In this document: piece after piece, positions 7,683 to 16,966 of the stretch
How positions within the stretch are numbered: the first letter of the stretch is position 1
Layout: every line of letters begins with the position of its first letter
Assembly: GCA_002842515.1 (NCBI GenBank)
Contig: PHDC01000004.1
Coordinates: 1 to 41,600 of the forward strand
From: Bacteroidetes bacterium HGW-Bacteroidetes-5
GTDB taxonomy: Bacteria > Bacteroidota > Bacteroidia > Bacteroidales > UBA932
DNA length: 41,600 nucleotides
Direction: 5' to 3'
Notes under the pieces: generated by a model
Database searches by the model: none
Told to the model about the DNA's origin: nothing
Seen by the model: the letters and a program-made list of their open reading frames with translations, nothing else
Translations under genes and position numbers: made by a program

Positions 7683-9413
7683 TTAGAAATTATTAAAAAA
7701 ATGTGTTTTTTGATTTTTCTTCTTCTGTGGGTCCCTCTCAATAAAGATTTTTTTCATTGTTTTTGGATCTACTCCTGTGTAAAAAGCAACCGATGACCTG
7801 GTCATAGGAGTCGGAGTAAAATCCTGAACTTGTTCTAATTGCATATTTCTAAGGGCAGGATTAGCAGCAAGTCTCCTCATATGATCCATAGTGCATCCAG
7901 GATGTGAAGATATAAAATATGGGATTAACTGATAATTTTTTTCTTCATTTTTGATAATTCTTTCAAATTCGCTTTTCAGAAATACAAATGAAGAGAAATT
8001 TGGTTTTCCCATTGCCTTTAGAACATCCTCCTCTGTATGCTCCGGCGCAACCTTAAGTCTGCCGGATGTGTGGTTCACTATCAGCTCTTTAAGATAGTTT
8101 TTACCAGATTTATCGAGATACCCTTTATCGTCAAGAAAGAGATCGTATCTGATGCCGCTGGAGACAAAACTCTTCTTGATTCCTTTAATACCGGCTGCAA
8201 CAGAGTAGAGATCCAGCAGAGGTTTGTGGGAGTGGTTCAGATTTTTACACATTGCCGGGTATATACAGCTATCTCTTTTGCATTTGATGCACATCTGAAG
8301 ATCTCTTCCCTTCATCATATACATATTTGCAGTGGGTCCACCAAGGTCAGAGATATATCCTTTAAAGCTCTCCATTGAGGCAATTTGTCTTAGCTCTTTT
8401 ATTACTGACTCCTGAGATCTGGAGTGGACAAATTTTCCCTGATGAGCAGATATGGTACAGAAGCTGCAGGATCCGAAACACCCTCTGTGAGTGTTTACAG
8501 AGAATTTTATCATCTCAAATGCAGGGATATGTTTGTTTTTATAACGCGGATGAGGCTCTCTTAAATAGGGAAGTTCATAGTATGCATCAATCTCTCCATC
8601 TGCAGGCAGATCAAAAGGCGGATTGACGTGAACGAACTTTCCCAGGCAAGGCTCTATCAGATGGGCCGGGTAATATGAGTTTGATTCTCTTTCAATTATT
8701 CTGAAATTCTCTGCAAGAAGCACTCTGCTTTTTTGTATCTCTTCAAAAGATTTTAGAGTTATAGTGTTTTTGTTAAGAGTTATTGGAGAATCTGAGATAT
8801 AGCATATCTGAGGTATTTTTATAATCTCCTCCCGGCTCTCTCCCCTGCTTAAACTCAATGCCAAATCTCTTATGGCCCTCTCCCCCATTCCGTAAATCAG
8901 ATAATCTGCACGAGAGTCAAACAGAATAGATTTAGCAAGTTTGTCCTGCCAATAGTCGTAGTGTGACAATCTTCTTAAAGATGCCTCCACACCCCCTATT
9001 ACTACCGGTATATCCGGATAGAGCTCTTTTAATATGTTTGAATAGACTGTAACTGCATAATCTGGCCTCTGTCCTGCCTTTCCTTCAGGTGTGTATGCAT
9101 CGTTGCTTCTTAATCTCTTTGCTGCAGTGTAGTGGTTGACCATAGAGTCCATAACACCTGCATTTACCCCAAAGAAGAGCCTTGGTTTACCGAGTTTCTT
9201 AAAATCTCTCAAATCGTCTCTCCAGTTTGGCTGAGGAACAATTGCAACCCTATATCCGAGACTCTCAAGATAGCGGCCAATTACGGCTGTCCCGAAAGAG
9301 GGGTGATCTATATAGGCGTCTCCCGTAAAAAGTATGACATCTATATAGTCCCAACCTAGCTTATCTATCTCCTTTTTTGAAGTTGGTAAAAATTCTCTTT
9401 TCTCTTCACTCAT
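7683..9413 (-). CDS. ygiQ: YgiQ family radical SAM protein
   Basis: Cytoplasmic radical S-adenosylmethionine protein of 576 residues, shorter than the Proteobacterial YgiQ (about 700). The N-terminal half is the UPF0313-type B12-binding-like domain (DVILFTGDAYIDHPSFG, VVIGGVEASLRRLSHYDYW). The radical SAM core follows with the [4Fe-4S] cysteines in RGCFGSCSFCTI near residue 315. A second cysteine group (MCIKCKRDSCIYPAMC) and the late EQVQDFTPTPMTRSSVAFYTG segment are typical of the family. The reaction is not known. It starts 2 nt after the argS stop, so the two are surely cotranscribed. Confidence 0.9.
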   Translation of the reverse strand: MSEEKREFLPTSKKEIDKLGWDYIDVILFTGDAYIDHPSFGTAVIGRYLESLGYRVAIVPQPNWRDDLRDFKKLGKPRLFFGVNAGVMDSMVNHYTAAKRLRSNDAYTPEGKAGQRPDYAVTVYSNILKELYPDIPVVIGGVEASLRRLSHYDYWQDKLAKSILFDSRADYLIYGMGERAIRDLALSLSRGESREEIIKIPQICYISDSPITLNKNTITLKSFEEIQKSRVLLAENFRIIERESNSYYPAHLIEPCLGKFVHVNPPFDLPADGEIDAYYELPYLREPHPRYKNKHIPAFEMIKFSVNTHRGCFGSCSFCTISAHQGKFVHSRSQESVIKELRQIASMESFKGYISDLGGPTANMYMMKGRDLQMCIKCKRDSCIYPAMCKNLNHSHKPLLDLYSVAAGIKGIKKSFVSSGIRYDLFLDDKGYLDKSGKNYLKELIVNHTSGRLKVAPEHTEEDVLKAMGKPNFSSFVFLKSEFERIIKNEEKNYQLIPYFISSHPGCTMDHMRRLAANPALRNMQLEQVQDFTPTPMTRSSVAFYTGVDPKTMKKIFIERDPQKKKNQKTHFFNNF

Positions 9414-9415
9414 TT

Positions 9416-11194
9416 TTACATTCTCTCAGGCAGGGTGATACCTAAAATTCCCATTGCCTTTCTAAGAGTCTTTGATATTGTATCAATAAGAACCAATCTC
9501 TGCACTTTTACCAGATTATCCTCCTCTTTAAGAATAGATACCTCGTGGTAGTACTGGTTAAACTCCTTTGCCAACTCATAGGCGTAGTTTGCAATTAGTG
9601 CCGGAGAGTGCTCTTTAGCAGCCTCTTTTATCTTTTCGGGGAAAATATTAAGTATCTTAACTATCTCTCTCTCTTTATCGTTAAGCAAAGCACCCGTTAC
9701 TTCTGCTAAAAGGTTTTGCTGCTCAGCCTTACGAAGTATAGATCGTATTCTTGTGTGCGTATATTGGATAAAAGGACCCGTATTTCCGTTAAAATCTATC
9801 GACTCTTTTGGATCAAACAGCATAGTTTTCTTTGGATCTACCTTGATAATAAAGTATTTAAGAGCACCTAAGCCTAATATTTCGTACAAGCTCTCTTTAT
9901 CTTCATTGTTCATACTCTCAAGTTTCCCAAGCTCCATAGAGGTCTCTCTGGCTGTAGATACCATATTCTCAATCAGATCATCTGCATCAACCACAGTTCC
10001 CTCTCTTGACTTCATCTTTCCTTGTGGCAGCTCAACCATCCCGTAAGATAGGTGGTATATAGAGTCATACCATTGATAACCAAGTTTTTTAAGCAAAAAC
10101 TTAAGAACCTGAAAATGGTAATTCTGCTCATTTCCCACCACATAAATGTGTTCATTTAGGTTGTATTCCGAGAACCTTTGATGGGCAGTGCCAAGATCCT
10201 GTGTCATATAGACCGATGTACCATCCGAACGGAGAAGTAACTTCTCGTCCAGACCGTCAGAAGTCAAATCGCACCAGATAGAACCATCTTCCTTTTTATA
10301 GAACACTCCTTTATCCAAGCCTTCATTTACAAGTGCTTTACCCAGCAGATATGTTTGGGATTCGTAATAGGTCTTTTCAAATGATACTCCCAGCCGGTCA
10401 TATGTCTTTTCAAACCCTTCGTACACCCATCCGTTCATCGTTCTCCATAAATCTACAACCTCTTTATCTCCCTTTTCCCATTTGACTAACATATCCTGAG
10501 CCTCTTTAAGTATTGGAGCACTCCTCTCTGCCTCCTCTGCTGAAACTCCGCTCTTTTTGATTACCTCTGCCTGCTCTTTTAGAATATTGTTAAAAGCAAC
10601 ATAGTACTTACCAACCAAATGGTCTCCCTTCATTGCTGAGCTTTGGGGAGTCTCATTCAAACCGCTTTTTTGCCAGGCAATCATAGATTTACAAATGTGG
10701 ATACCTCTGTCGTTAACAAGATTAACCTTAATAACTTTATCTCCGTTAGCCTCGAGTAGCCTGGATACCGATAATCCTAACAGGTTATTTCGGATATGCC
10801 CGAGATGGAGTGGCTTATTTGTATTTGGTGAAGAGAACTCTACCATAACAGTCTTGCCGGAGCTCTCCTGCTGACCCCAATCATCTGAAGAGGATATAAG
10901 TTTGAAAACACTCATCCAATAGGAACCGGAGAGTTTTATATTCAGAAATCCTTTAACAACATTATAACTCTCAATCTCTACGCAATGGTCAAGAATAAAT
11001 TTACCTATCTCTTCTCCGGTCTGTTCCGGCGTTTTCTTTGATATTTTCAGTAATGGAAACATAACTGCTGTTATATCTCCTTCAAACTCTCTTCTTGTGG
11101 CCTGAGTCTGGAATAGAGATCCCTCCGGAGTCACACCATAGAGACTCTCAACCGCCTCTTTAACTCTTTTAATGACTAATTGTTCTGGATTCAT
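9416..11194 (-). CDS. argS: Arginyl-tRNA synthetase
   Basis: Class I aminoacyl-tRNA synthetase that charges tRNA-Arg; 592 residues, normal length. An N-terminal Arg-tRNA synthetase additional domain is followed by the HIGH signature (KPLHLGHIRNN), the KMSK-like GKMKSREGT and a C-terminal DALR anticodon-binding domain (NTGPFIQYTHTRIRSIL to the end). The start is set at the ATG at 11194 (MNPEQLVIKRVKEAV). The longer frame begins with a TTG at 11215 inside the preceding symporter gene. Ten bases separate the symporter stop from this ATG, and ygiQ follows after 2 nt. Confidence 0.95.
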   Translation of the reverse strand: MNPEQLVIKRVKEAVESLYGVTPEGSLFQTQATRREFEGDITAVMFPLLKISKKTPEQTGEEIGKFILDHCVEIESYNVVKGFLNIKLSGSYWMSVFKLISSSDDWGQQESSGKTVMVEFSSPNTNKPLHLGHIRNNLLGLSVSRLLEANGDKVIKVNLVNDRGIHICKSMIAWQKSGLNETPQSSAMKGDHLVGKYYVAFNNILKEQAEVIKKSGVSAEEAERSAPILKEAQDMLVKWEKGDKEVVDLWRTMNGWVYEGFEKTYDRLGVSFEKTYYESQTYLLGKALVNEGLDKGVFYKKEDGSIWCDLTSDGLDEKLLLRSDGTSVYMTQDLGTAHQRFSEYNLNEHIYVVGNEQNYHFQVLKFLLKKLGYQWYDSIYHLSYGMVELPQGKMKSREGTVVDADDLIENMVSTARETSMELGKLESMNNEDKESLYEILGLGALKYFIIKVDPKKTMLFDPKESIDFNGNTGPFIQYTHTRIRSILRKAEQQNLLAEVTGALLNDKEREIVKILNIFPEKIKEAAKEHSPALIANYAYELAKEFNQYYHEVSILKEEDNLVKVQRLVLIDTISKTLRKAMGILGITLPERM

Positions 11195-11204
11195 AATAAA
11201 TAAT

Positions 11205-12557
11205 CTATTTAGCAAAATACTTTTTCATCTCTTTTTTTACTTTAGGAGAGAGAATAAGAAGGGTGAACATTGTTGGAATTGCCATTAGTGCATATGCACT
11301 ATCAATAACACCTACCACTACATCCAGAGAGATAATAGCACCAACTATTAACATCAACAAAAAGAAGTAGTTATACAGGTGTGCATATTTTGCGCCAAAA
11401 AGATAGTTTGTGCACTTCACTCCATAATATGAGTATGAAAACATTGTTGAAAAGGCAAAAATTAGCACCATTATCATAAGCAGATAGTGCCCGAGACCCG
11501 GAATAGATGCCTGAAATGAGTTAAGTGCAATCTCAATCCCCCTTATTTGAGTAACCTCGTAGTTACCGTTTATTAAAATTGCAAGAGCAGTAAGTGTGCA
11601 AACAAGTCCTGAATCTATTGAAGGACCTATCATTGCCACAAGACCCTCTCTTACCGGCTCGCTATTTCTTGAAGCTCCGTGCATCATTGATGCTGTACCA
11701 ACACCGGCTTCGTTTACAAACGCAGCTCTTCTCGCTCCAATAATTATGGCCGTTCCTGCCAGCCCTCCTGCACCTGCCTGAATATCAAAGGCACTTCCGA
11801 AAATTGACGCGAAAACACCCGGAACTGCAGGTAAATTTGTTAAAACAATATAGGCTACAAGTATAAAGTAAAATGCCACCATTGCAGGAACCACTCTGGC
11901 AGATACCTTTGATATTCTCTTTATACCTCCCAGCACTACAATCGAAACCAAAAGGCAGATAGATATTCCGATAATGAGCCTTAGAAGAATTGTATTCTCT
12001 ATACCTGCAGGTGTCGTGAATACAGTTGTAATAGCTTCCGTAAGTTGATTAGCCTGCATCAGACACAGAGTTCCGATAAGTCCGAAAATAGAGAAGAAAA
12101 CTGCAAAAGGCTTCCATTTTTTCCCGAGCCCCTCTGTTATCATATACATTGGACCTCCCTGCAACTCTCCGGCAGAATCTCTCCCTTTATACATAATTGT
12201 TAGAGTTCCTTCAAAGAATTTGGTTGCCATTCCGACTACTGCACTTACCCACATCCAGAAAATTGCTCCCGGACCTCCCATAGTAAGAGCTACTGCAACT
12301 CCGGAAATATTTCCCATTCCTACGGTTGCAGCAATTGCGCTTGTTAGTGCTTCAAATGAGCTTATCTGACCCGGAGCATCTTTTTCATTTGTTTTAAGAG
12401 ACTTAAGAGCCCTTATATAGTATCTGAAAGGGACAAAACCGGAATATATTAGGAAGTAGAGACCACCTCCAATCAGGAGTAAAAAGAGGGGCATACCCCA
12501 TATCCAATTACTAAAGGAGACTATAAAGTCTCCAACTGCTTCCCATAATTTTGTCAT
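11205..12557 (-). CDS. Alanine/glycine:cation symporter (AGCS family)
   Basis: Inner-membrane sodium-coupled amino acid importer of about 450 residues with some eleven hydrophobic segments. The family signature regions are visible: SSFEALTSAIAATVGMGNISG, GPGAIFWMWVSAVVGMATKFFEGTL, GGPMYMI, and AFVNEAGVGTASMMHGASR. Alanine or glycine is the usual substrate. The ATG at 12557 (MTKLWEAVGDF) is preferred: the in-frame TTG at 12590 falls in the -7 box. It is the first gene of a leftward unit with argS and ygiQ, linking amino acid uptake with tRNA charging by position only. Confidence 0.9.
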   Translation of the reverse strand: MTKLWEAVGDFIVSFSNWIWGMPLFLLLIGGGLYFLIYSGFVPFRYYIRALKSLKTNEKDAPGQISSFEALTSAIAATVGMGNISGVAVALTMGGPGAIFWMWVSAVVGMATKFFEGTLTIMYKGRDSAGELQGGPMYMITEGLGKKWKPFAVFFSIFGLIGTLCLMQANQLTEAITTVFTTPAGIENTILLRLIIGISICLLVSIVVLGGIKRISKVSARVVPAMVAFYFILVAYIVLTNLPAVPGVFASIFGSAFDIQAGAGGLAGTAIIIGARRAAFVNEAGVGTASMMHGASRNSEPVREGLVAMIGPSIDSGLVCTLTALAILINGNYEVTQIRGIEIALNSFQASIPGLGHYLLMIMVLIFAFSTMFSYSYYGVKCTNYLFGAKYAHLYNYFFLLMLIVGAIISLDVVVGVIDSAYALMAIPTMFTLLILSPKVKKEMKKYFAK

Positions 12558-12587
12558 CTTCTTAAGTTGTATTACTGATAATTGCAG

Positions 12588-12595
12588 CAAAGATA
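12588..12595 (-). promoter_or_regulatory. -7 box TATCTTTG of the symporter-argS-ygiQ unit
   Basis: An exact TAnnTTTG match on the minus strand, in the 49-nt gap after the antiporter stop. The predicted start point is near 12581, leaving a leader of about 24 nt to the ATG at 12557. No TTTG is found at the -33 distance. Confidence 0.5.
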
Positions 12596-12606
12596 ATATT
12601 TACTTC

Positions 12607-13833
12607 TTATGCAGACTCCTTGTTGTCGGTCAAACCAAGTTTTTTGGCGGCAAATCCGACAGTTGTTCCCTGCACAAGCAGCGAAACAATTGTTATAAAG
12701 AAAACTATGTTGAATATATGATAGGCGTTCTCTATACCGGCAATTAAGGGGTATGTGGCAAAAACTATCGGCACTGCGCCTCTTAGCCCTACCCAGGAGA
12801 TAAAGTGTCTGGATTTTATTCCCAGCCCCTTAAATGGCAAAAGAGAAACAAATACGGCAAAAGGTCTGGAGATTATTATCATTGAAAATGCAACTATTAT
12901 TCCGATGCCTGCAACATCAAACTGTATGAGCTCTTTAGGGTTGACCAGCAGTCCCAGAGTTAGGAAAAGAATAAGCTGACCAAGCCAGGCAACTGAATCA
13001 AAAAACGAGTATGCGGTAGGATCACACTGAATCTTGCTGTTACCTATGGTGAGCCCTGCAATATATACTGCAAGGAAACCATTTCCATTTAAGAAATCTG
13101 TAAATGAGTATGTAAAGAATAGTGCTGCCAACAGAAGTATATGGTAAAGAGATTTACTCTCAAAATTAATTTTCCGAATAAAGTAAAGAGCACTCCTTGC
13201 GATGATATAACCGCAAATAGCACCGATTCCAAATTGAGTCAAGAGATTTGTAACAAAAGTTAATACTCCTACATCTGAGCTTTGGGTCATCTTTAAAAAG
13301 ATTATTGTCAACATAAAGGCCATAGGGTCGTTGCTTCCGCTCTCCAGCTCCAGAAGAGGTTTTAAATTGTTTTTTAAAACTATCTTCTTTGATCTTAAAA
13401 TTGAAAAAACCGATGCTGAATCGGTAGATGATATAATTGATGCAAGAAGCATTGACTCCGCTATTGTAAAAGAGATAAATCTTGAAAAAAAATGTGAGAT
13501 ATAGAATATAATCAACCCGGTAATGAGAGTATTTAGAATAACCCCCACTGTGGCCAGAACAACCCCTTGCCACAAGACAGGTTTAATTTCTGATATATTT
13601 GTATCCATTCCCCCGGAAAAGAGGATGACACTTAGTGCCGCAACGCCTATAAATTGAGCAATATAGGGGCTGTTAAACTCAATTCCTAAACCGTCACTAC
13701 CAAATAACATTCCCACACCAAGAAAAAGCACCAGCGCAGGAACACCGAATCTATTACCGGCTTTCCCTGCAATTATGCTTACAAAAAGAAGTACAGAACC
13801 AATAAGAAGGATATTTTCCGAAGTGATATTCAT
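12607..13833 (-). CDS. Cation:proton antiporter, NhaP/CvrA-like, membrane domain only
   Basis: Inner-membrane Na+/H+ or K+/H+ exchanger of the CPA1 type; 408 residues. The core has about twelve hydrophobic segments with the ion-site stretches SSTDSASVFSILR and LLELESGSNDPMAF (the paired Asn-Asp of electroneutral CPA1 members) and a late WVGLRGAVPIVFATYPL. NhaP2/CvrA proteins usually carry a cytoplasmic TrkA_C and further domain (480-570 residues). Here the protein ends right after the last membrane segment. The downstream 49 nt contain a promoter and no in-frame remnant, so the short form looks natural. The ATG at 13833 is clear. Confidence 0.85.
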   Translation of the reverse strand: MNITSENILLIGSVLLFVSIIAGKAGNRFGVPALVLFLGVGMLFGSDGLGIEFNSPYIAQFIGVAALSVILFSGGMDTNISEIKPVLWQGVVLATVGVILNTLITGLIIFYISHFFSRFISFTIAESMLLASIISSTDSASVFSILRSKKIVLKNNLKPLLELESGSNDPMAFMLTIIFLKMTQSSDVGVLTFVTNLLTQFGIGAICGYIIARSALYFIRKINFESKSLYHILLLAALFFTYSFTDFLNGNGFLAVYIAGLTIGNSKIQCDPTAYSFFDSVAWLGQLILFLTLGLLVNPKELIQFDVAGIGIIVAFSMIIISRPFAVFVSLLPFKGLGIKSRHFISWVGLRGAVPIVFATYPLIAGIENAYHIFNIVFFITIVSLLVQGTTVGFAAKKLGLTDNKESA

Positions 13834-13862
13834 ATTAACAAAATTGATTTGCGTGAGCTACA

Positions 13863-13870
13863 CAAAAATA
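13863..13870 (-). promoter_or_regulatory. -7 box TATTTTTG of the antiporter gene
   Basis: An exact TAnnTTTG match on the minus strand, 29 nt before the ATG at 13833 and directly after the T run of the upstream terminator. No -33 TTTG is present; the terminator stem occupies that position. Confidence 0.4.
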
Positions 13871-13871
13871 C

Positions 13872-13899
13872 AAAAAAAAGGGCCCGAAAACGAGCCCCT
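13872..13899 (-). terminator. Intrinsic terminator after the M3 peptidase gene
   Basis: On the minus strand a GC-rich 7-bp stem (GGGCTCG/CGGGCCC, one G-U pair) with loop TTTT is followed by eight Ts. On the plus strand the G-U pair becomes a C-A mismatch, so it is built for leftward transcripts. It lies 21 nt past the stop at 13920. Confidence 0.85.
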
Positions 13900-13919
13900 T
13901 ATTAAAATCTTTACATTAG

Positions 13920-16031
13920 CTATTTTAAACCTCTGTTCTTAAGCAAAGCATCAATCCCCGGCTCTTTTGCCCTGAAGTTTACATAGAGTTTCATAGCCTC
14001 ATCTTCTCCCGCTCTTGCCAAAACCTCTTTGCGGAACTTAGTGGCAACCTCTTTGTTAAAGATATCGCCTGTCTCTACAAATGCCTGATATGCATCGCTA
14101 TCCAGAACCTCTGCCCAAATGTATGAGTAGTATCCTGCAGTATAACCGCCTGTAAATGTATGGCTAAAATAGGTACTTCTATACCTAGGAGGAATTTGAG
14201 ATACCAGACCTCTCTGCGAGAGAACTTTTGATTCAAACTCTAAAACATCCAGATTTTCCGGGATCGCCTTTAGAATGTGGAACTCCATATCAAGATATGA
14301 TGCTGCCAAATATTCTGTAGTAGCAAAGCCTTGACCATATTTTCCGGCCTTCTCCATCTTATCTATAAGCTGCTGAGGAATTACCTCTCCTGTCTCAAAA
14401 TGCTTTGCATATACCTTCAAAACCTCAGGCTCAAATGCCCAATGTTCCATAATCTGAGAAGGAAGCTCTACAAAATCTCTGGTCATTCCGCCAACGCCAT
14501 AGTAGCGTACATTTTTAAGCAGGCTTGCCAGTGCGTGTCCGAATTCGTGGAAGAAAGTCTCGGTTTCGTCAATACTAAGTAGTGCCGGTTTATCTCCAAC
14601 AGGTCTGGTAAAGTTACCCACAATAGTAACCAAAGGGGCAACCCTTTGACCATCTTTGTATACCTGTGAACGGAAACCGCTGCACCAGGCACCACCTCTT
14701 TTTGCTCCCGGGCGGGCAAACATATCCATAAAAAGAACCCCTAAATGAGAGCCGTCTTCATCCCTGCACTCAAATGCAGTTGCCTCAGGATATGGAAGTG
14801 GAACATTCTCAATCTGAGTGAATGTTATACCATATAGCTTATTTGACACATAGAATATACCGTCTCTCACATTTTCCAGTTTAAAATATGGGCGTAGCTC
14901 ATCGTCGCTAAGATTAAATTTGCTTGCCATTGCCTTCTCAAAATAGAATCTCCAGTCATAAGCCTCCAGCTGATCTATCTCTTGACCGCTTGCTTTTACA
15001 ACGGTGTACATATCTGCAAGTTCACGCTTAGCAGACTCTAGAGCGGGTTTCCATAGTTGATCCAGCAAATTGTAAACTGCTGCCGGAGTTTTTGCCATTC
15101 TGCTCTCAAGCTGGTAATCTGCAAAGCTTTCAAAACCCAGAATATTTGCTCTTTTCAGGCGAAGATCTACAAGCTTCTTTATTACCTCTTTGTTGTCAAA
15201 TTCATTGTTATTGTTACATCTGTTTAGATATGCAGTAAGAATCTCTTTTCTTAGCTCTCTCTTCTGTGACTGTTGCAGAAATGGGATAACACTCGGGTTG
15301 TCCAACCCAAAAACCCATTTACCAGCATTTGCAGAGTCTTTCTCTCCTCTTTTTAATGCTGCTGCTTTGAGAGATTCCGACAGACCGGCAAGATTCTCTT
15401 CATTGTCGATTTTAAGCTTATAGGCATCCGTTTCGGCAAGTAAATTCTGCCCGAAAGCCAACTGAAGTGAAGAGATCTCGGCATTAATTTTTTTAAGCTC
15501 CTCTTTCTTGGTCTCATCTAGTTCTGCACCATTTCTTACAAAACCTTTATACATCTCTGTAAGAAGCCTCAATTGGTCTGCATCAAGATTCAAAGAGTCC
15601 TTTTTCTCATAAACTGCTTTAACTCTTAAGAACAACCCTGTGTTTAGGCTGATTTCATTATAGTGTTTACTGGTAATTGGAGATAACTCTTTTGCAAGCG
15701 CAAGAACCTCCGGCGATGCATTTACGGAGTTAAGACTTGAGAAAACAGGAGATATTCTGTCCAGAAGTGCACCTGCGTTATCGTAAACTAATATTGTATT
15801 CTCAAATGTGGGCTCCTCTGTGTTATTGACCAGAGCATCAACTTCTGCCTTATGTTGCGCCATAGCCTCCAAATATGCAGGCATATAGTGCTCAATTTTG
15901 ATACTTTCAAAAGGTGGAATTCCAAAAGGTGTGTTCCACTCTGTAAGAAGAGGGTTCTCTATAGATTCTTTCTTAGAGCAGGATCCAAGAACTATTCCGG
16001 CAGCGAGTGCCATAATAAAGAGTTTTTTCAT
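13920..16031 (-). CDS. M3 family zinc metallopeptidase lipoprotein (Dcp-like)
   Basis: Peptidyl-dipeptidase/oligopeptidase family protein of 703 residues. The zinc site HEFGH lies near residue 490 in ETFFHEFGHALASLL. The N-terminus MKKLFIMALAAGIVLGSCS is a lipoprotein signal with lipobox LGSC, so the enzyme is exported and anchored, unlike cytosolic Dcp of Enterobacteria. It probably trims short peptides in the periplasm or at the cell surface. It begins 17 nt after the rpoD stop with no promoter between, so it is likely cotranscribed with the sigma factor gene. A strong terminator follows. Confidence 0.9.
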   Translation of the reverse strand: MKKLFIMALAAGIVLGSCSKKESIENPLLTEWNTPFGIPPFESIKIEHYMPAYLEAMAQHKAEVDALVNNTEEPTFENTILVYDNAGALLDRISPVFSSLNSVNASPEVLALAKELSPITSKHYNEISLNTGLFLRVKAVYEKKDSLNLDADQLRLLTEMYKGFVRNGAELDETKKEELKKINAEISSLQLAFGQNLLAETDAYKLKIDNEENLAGLSESLKAAALKRGEKDSANAGKWVFGLDNPSVIPFLQQSQKRELRKEILTAYLNRCNNNNEFDNKEVIKKLVDLRLKRANILGFESFADYQLESRMAKTPAAVYNLLDQLWKPALESAKRELADMYTVVKASGQEIDQLEAYDWRFYFEKAMASKFNLSDDELRPYFKLENVRDGIFYVSNKLYGITFTQIENVPLPYPEATAFECRDEDGSHLGVLFMDMFARPGAKRGGAWCSGFRSQVYKDGQRVAPLVTIVGNFTRPVGDKPALLSIDETETFFHEFGHALASLLKNVRYYGVGGMTRDFVELPSQIMEHWAFEPEVLKVYAKHFETGEVIPQQLIDKMEKAGKYGQGFATTEYLAASYLDMEFHILKAIPENLDVLEFESKVLSQRGLVSQIPPRYRSTYFSHTFTGGYTAGYYSYIWAEVLDSDAYQAFVETGDIFNKEVATKFRKEVLARAGEDEAMKLYVNFRAKEPGIDALLKNRGLK

Positions 16032-16048
16032 ATATAAAAGTTTTGAGA

Positions 16049-16909
16049 TTATCCAAGGTAGGATTTAAGGAGTTTGCTCCTTGCACTATGACGGAGTCTT
16101 CTGATAGCCTTCTCTTTAATCTGACGAACTCTCTCTCGTGTCAGACCAAAAAATTCACCAATCTCTTCCAATGTCATTTCGCTTGTTCCGATTCCGAAAA
16201 AGTACTTTACAATGTCCCTTTCACGCTCTGTGAGGGTAGATAGTGCTCTCTCAATCTCTTTGTTAAGCGACTCGTTAACAAGACCTCTGTCTGCATTAGG
16301 TGAGTCATTGTTAACCAATACATCCAAAAGATTATTGTCCTCTCCATCAACAAAAGGGGCATCCACAGATACGTGTCTGCCCGAAACTCTTAAAGTATCC
16401 GCAATTTTCTCCTTAGGTATGTCCAATATCTCCGAAAGTTCTTCGGGTGATGGCATCCGTTCATTCTCCTGTTCAAATTTAGAGAGAGCTTTATTGATCT
16501 TATTTAACGAGCCTACCTGATTTAATGGTAGTCTCACAATTCTTGATTGCTCTGCAAGAGCCTGTAAAATAGATTGTCTGATCCACCATACTGCGTATGA
16601 GATAAACTTAAAACCTCTGGTTTCATCAAATTTTTCGGCCGCTTTGATTAGTCCCAGATTCCCTTCGTTTATAAGATCGGGTAGACTAAGACCTTGGTTT
16701 TGGTACTGTTTTGCTACAGAGACTACAAATCTCAAGTTAGCTCTTGTCAATTTTTCAAGCGCCTCCTGATCTCCTTTTCTGATTCTCTGAGCTAATTCAA
16801 CCTCATCTTCTACTGTTATAAGTTCCTCTCTTCCAATCTCTTGAAGATATTTATCAAGAGATGCGCTCTCTCTGTTGGTAATGGATTTAGTTATCTTAAG
16901 CTGTCTCAT
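16049..16909 (-). CDS. rpoD: Primary sigma-70 factor (RpoD/SigA)
   Basis: RNA polymerase housekeeping sigma factor of 286 residues, the short form typical of Bacteroidota that lacks region 1.1 and the non-conserved insert. Region 1.2 ([16 protein letters not shown]), region 2 with the core-binding and -10-reading stretch ([37 protein letters not shown]), region 3 and region 4 helix-turn-helix ([29 protein letters not shown]) are all present. It would read the TTTG/TAnnTTTG promoters seen throughout the window. It has its own promoter after degP. Confidence 0.95.
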   Translation of the reverse strand: MRQLKITKSITNRESASLDKYLQEIGREELITVEDEVELAQRIRKGDQEALEKLTRANLRFVVSVAKQYQNQGLSLPDLINEGNLGLIKAAEKFDETRGFKFISYAVWWIRQSILQALAEQSRIVRLPLNQVGSLNKINKALSKFEQENERMPSPEELSEILDIPKEKIADTLRVSGRHVSVDAPFVDGEDNNLLDVLVNNDSPNADRGLVNESLNKEIERALSTLTERERDIVKYFFGIGTSEMTLEEIGEFFGLTRERVRQIKEKAIRRLRHSARSKLLKSYLG

Positions 16910-16931
16910 TTATAAAAAAGGTAATGTCCGG

Positions 16932-16963
16932 CAAAGCTAATAAAAATAAACAGATGCTACAAA
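16932..16963 (-). promoter_or_regulatory. rpoD promoter (TTTG - 20 nt - TAGCTTTG)
   Basis: On the minus strand TTTG at 16963-16960 and TAGCTTTG at 16939-16932 stand 20 nt apart, a complete match to the Bacteroidota consensus. It sits in the 57-nt gap after degP, so rpoD can be transcribed independently of degP. Confidence 0.65.
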
Positions 16964-16966
16964 AAA

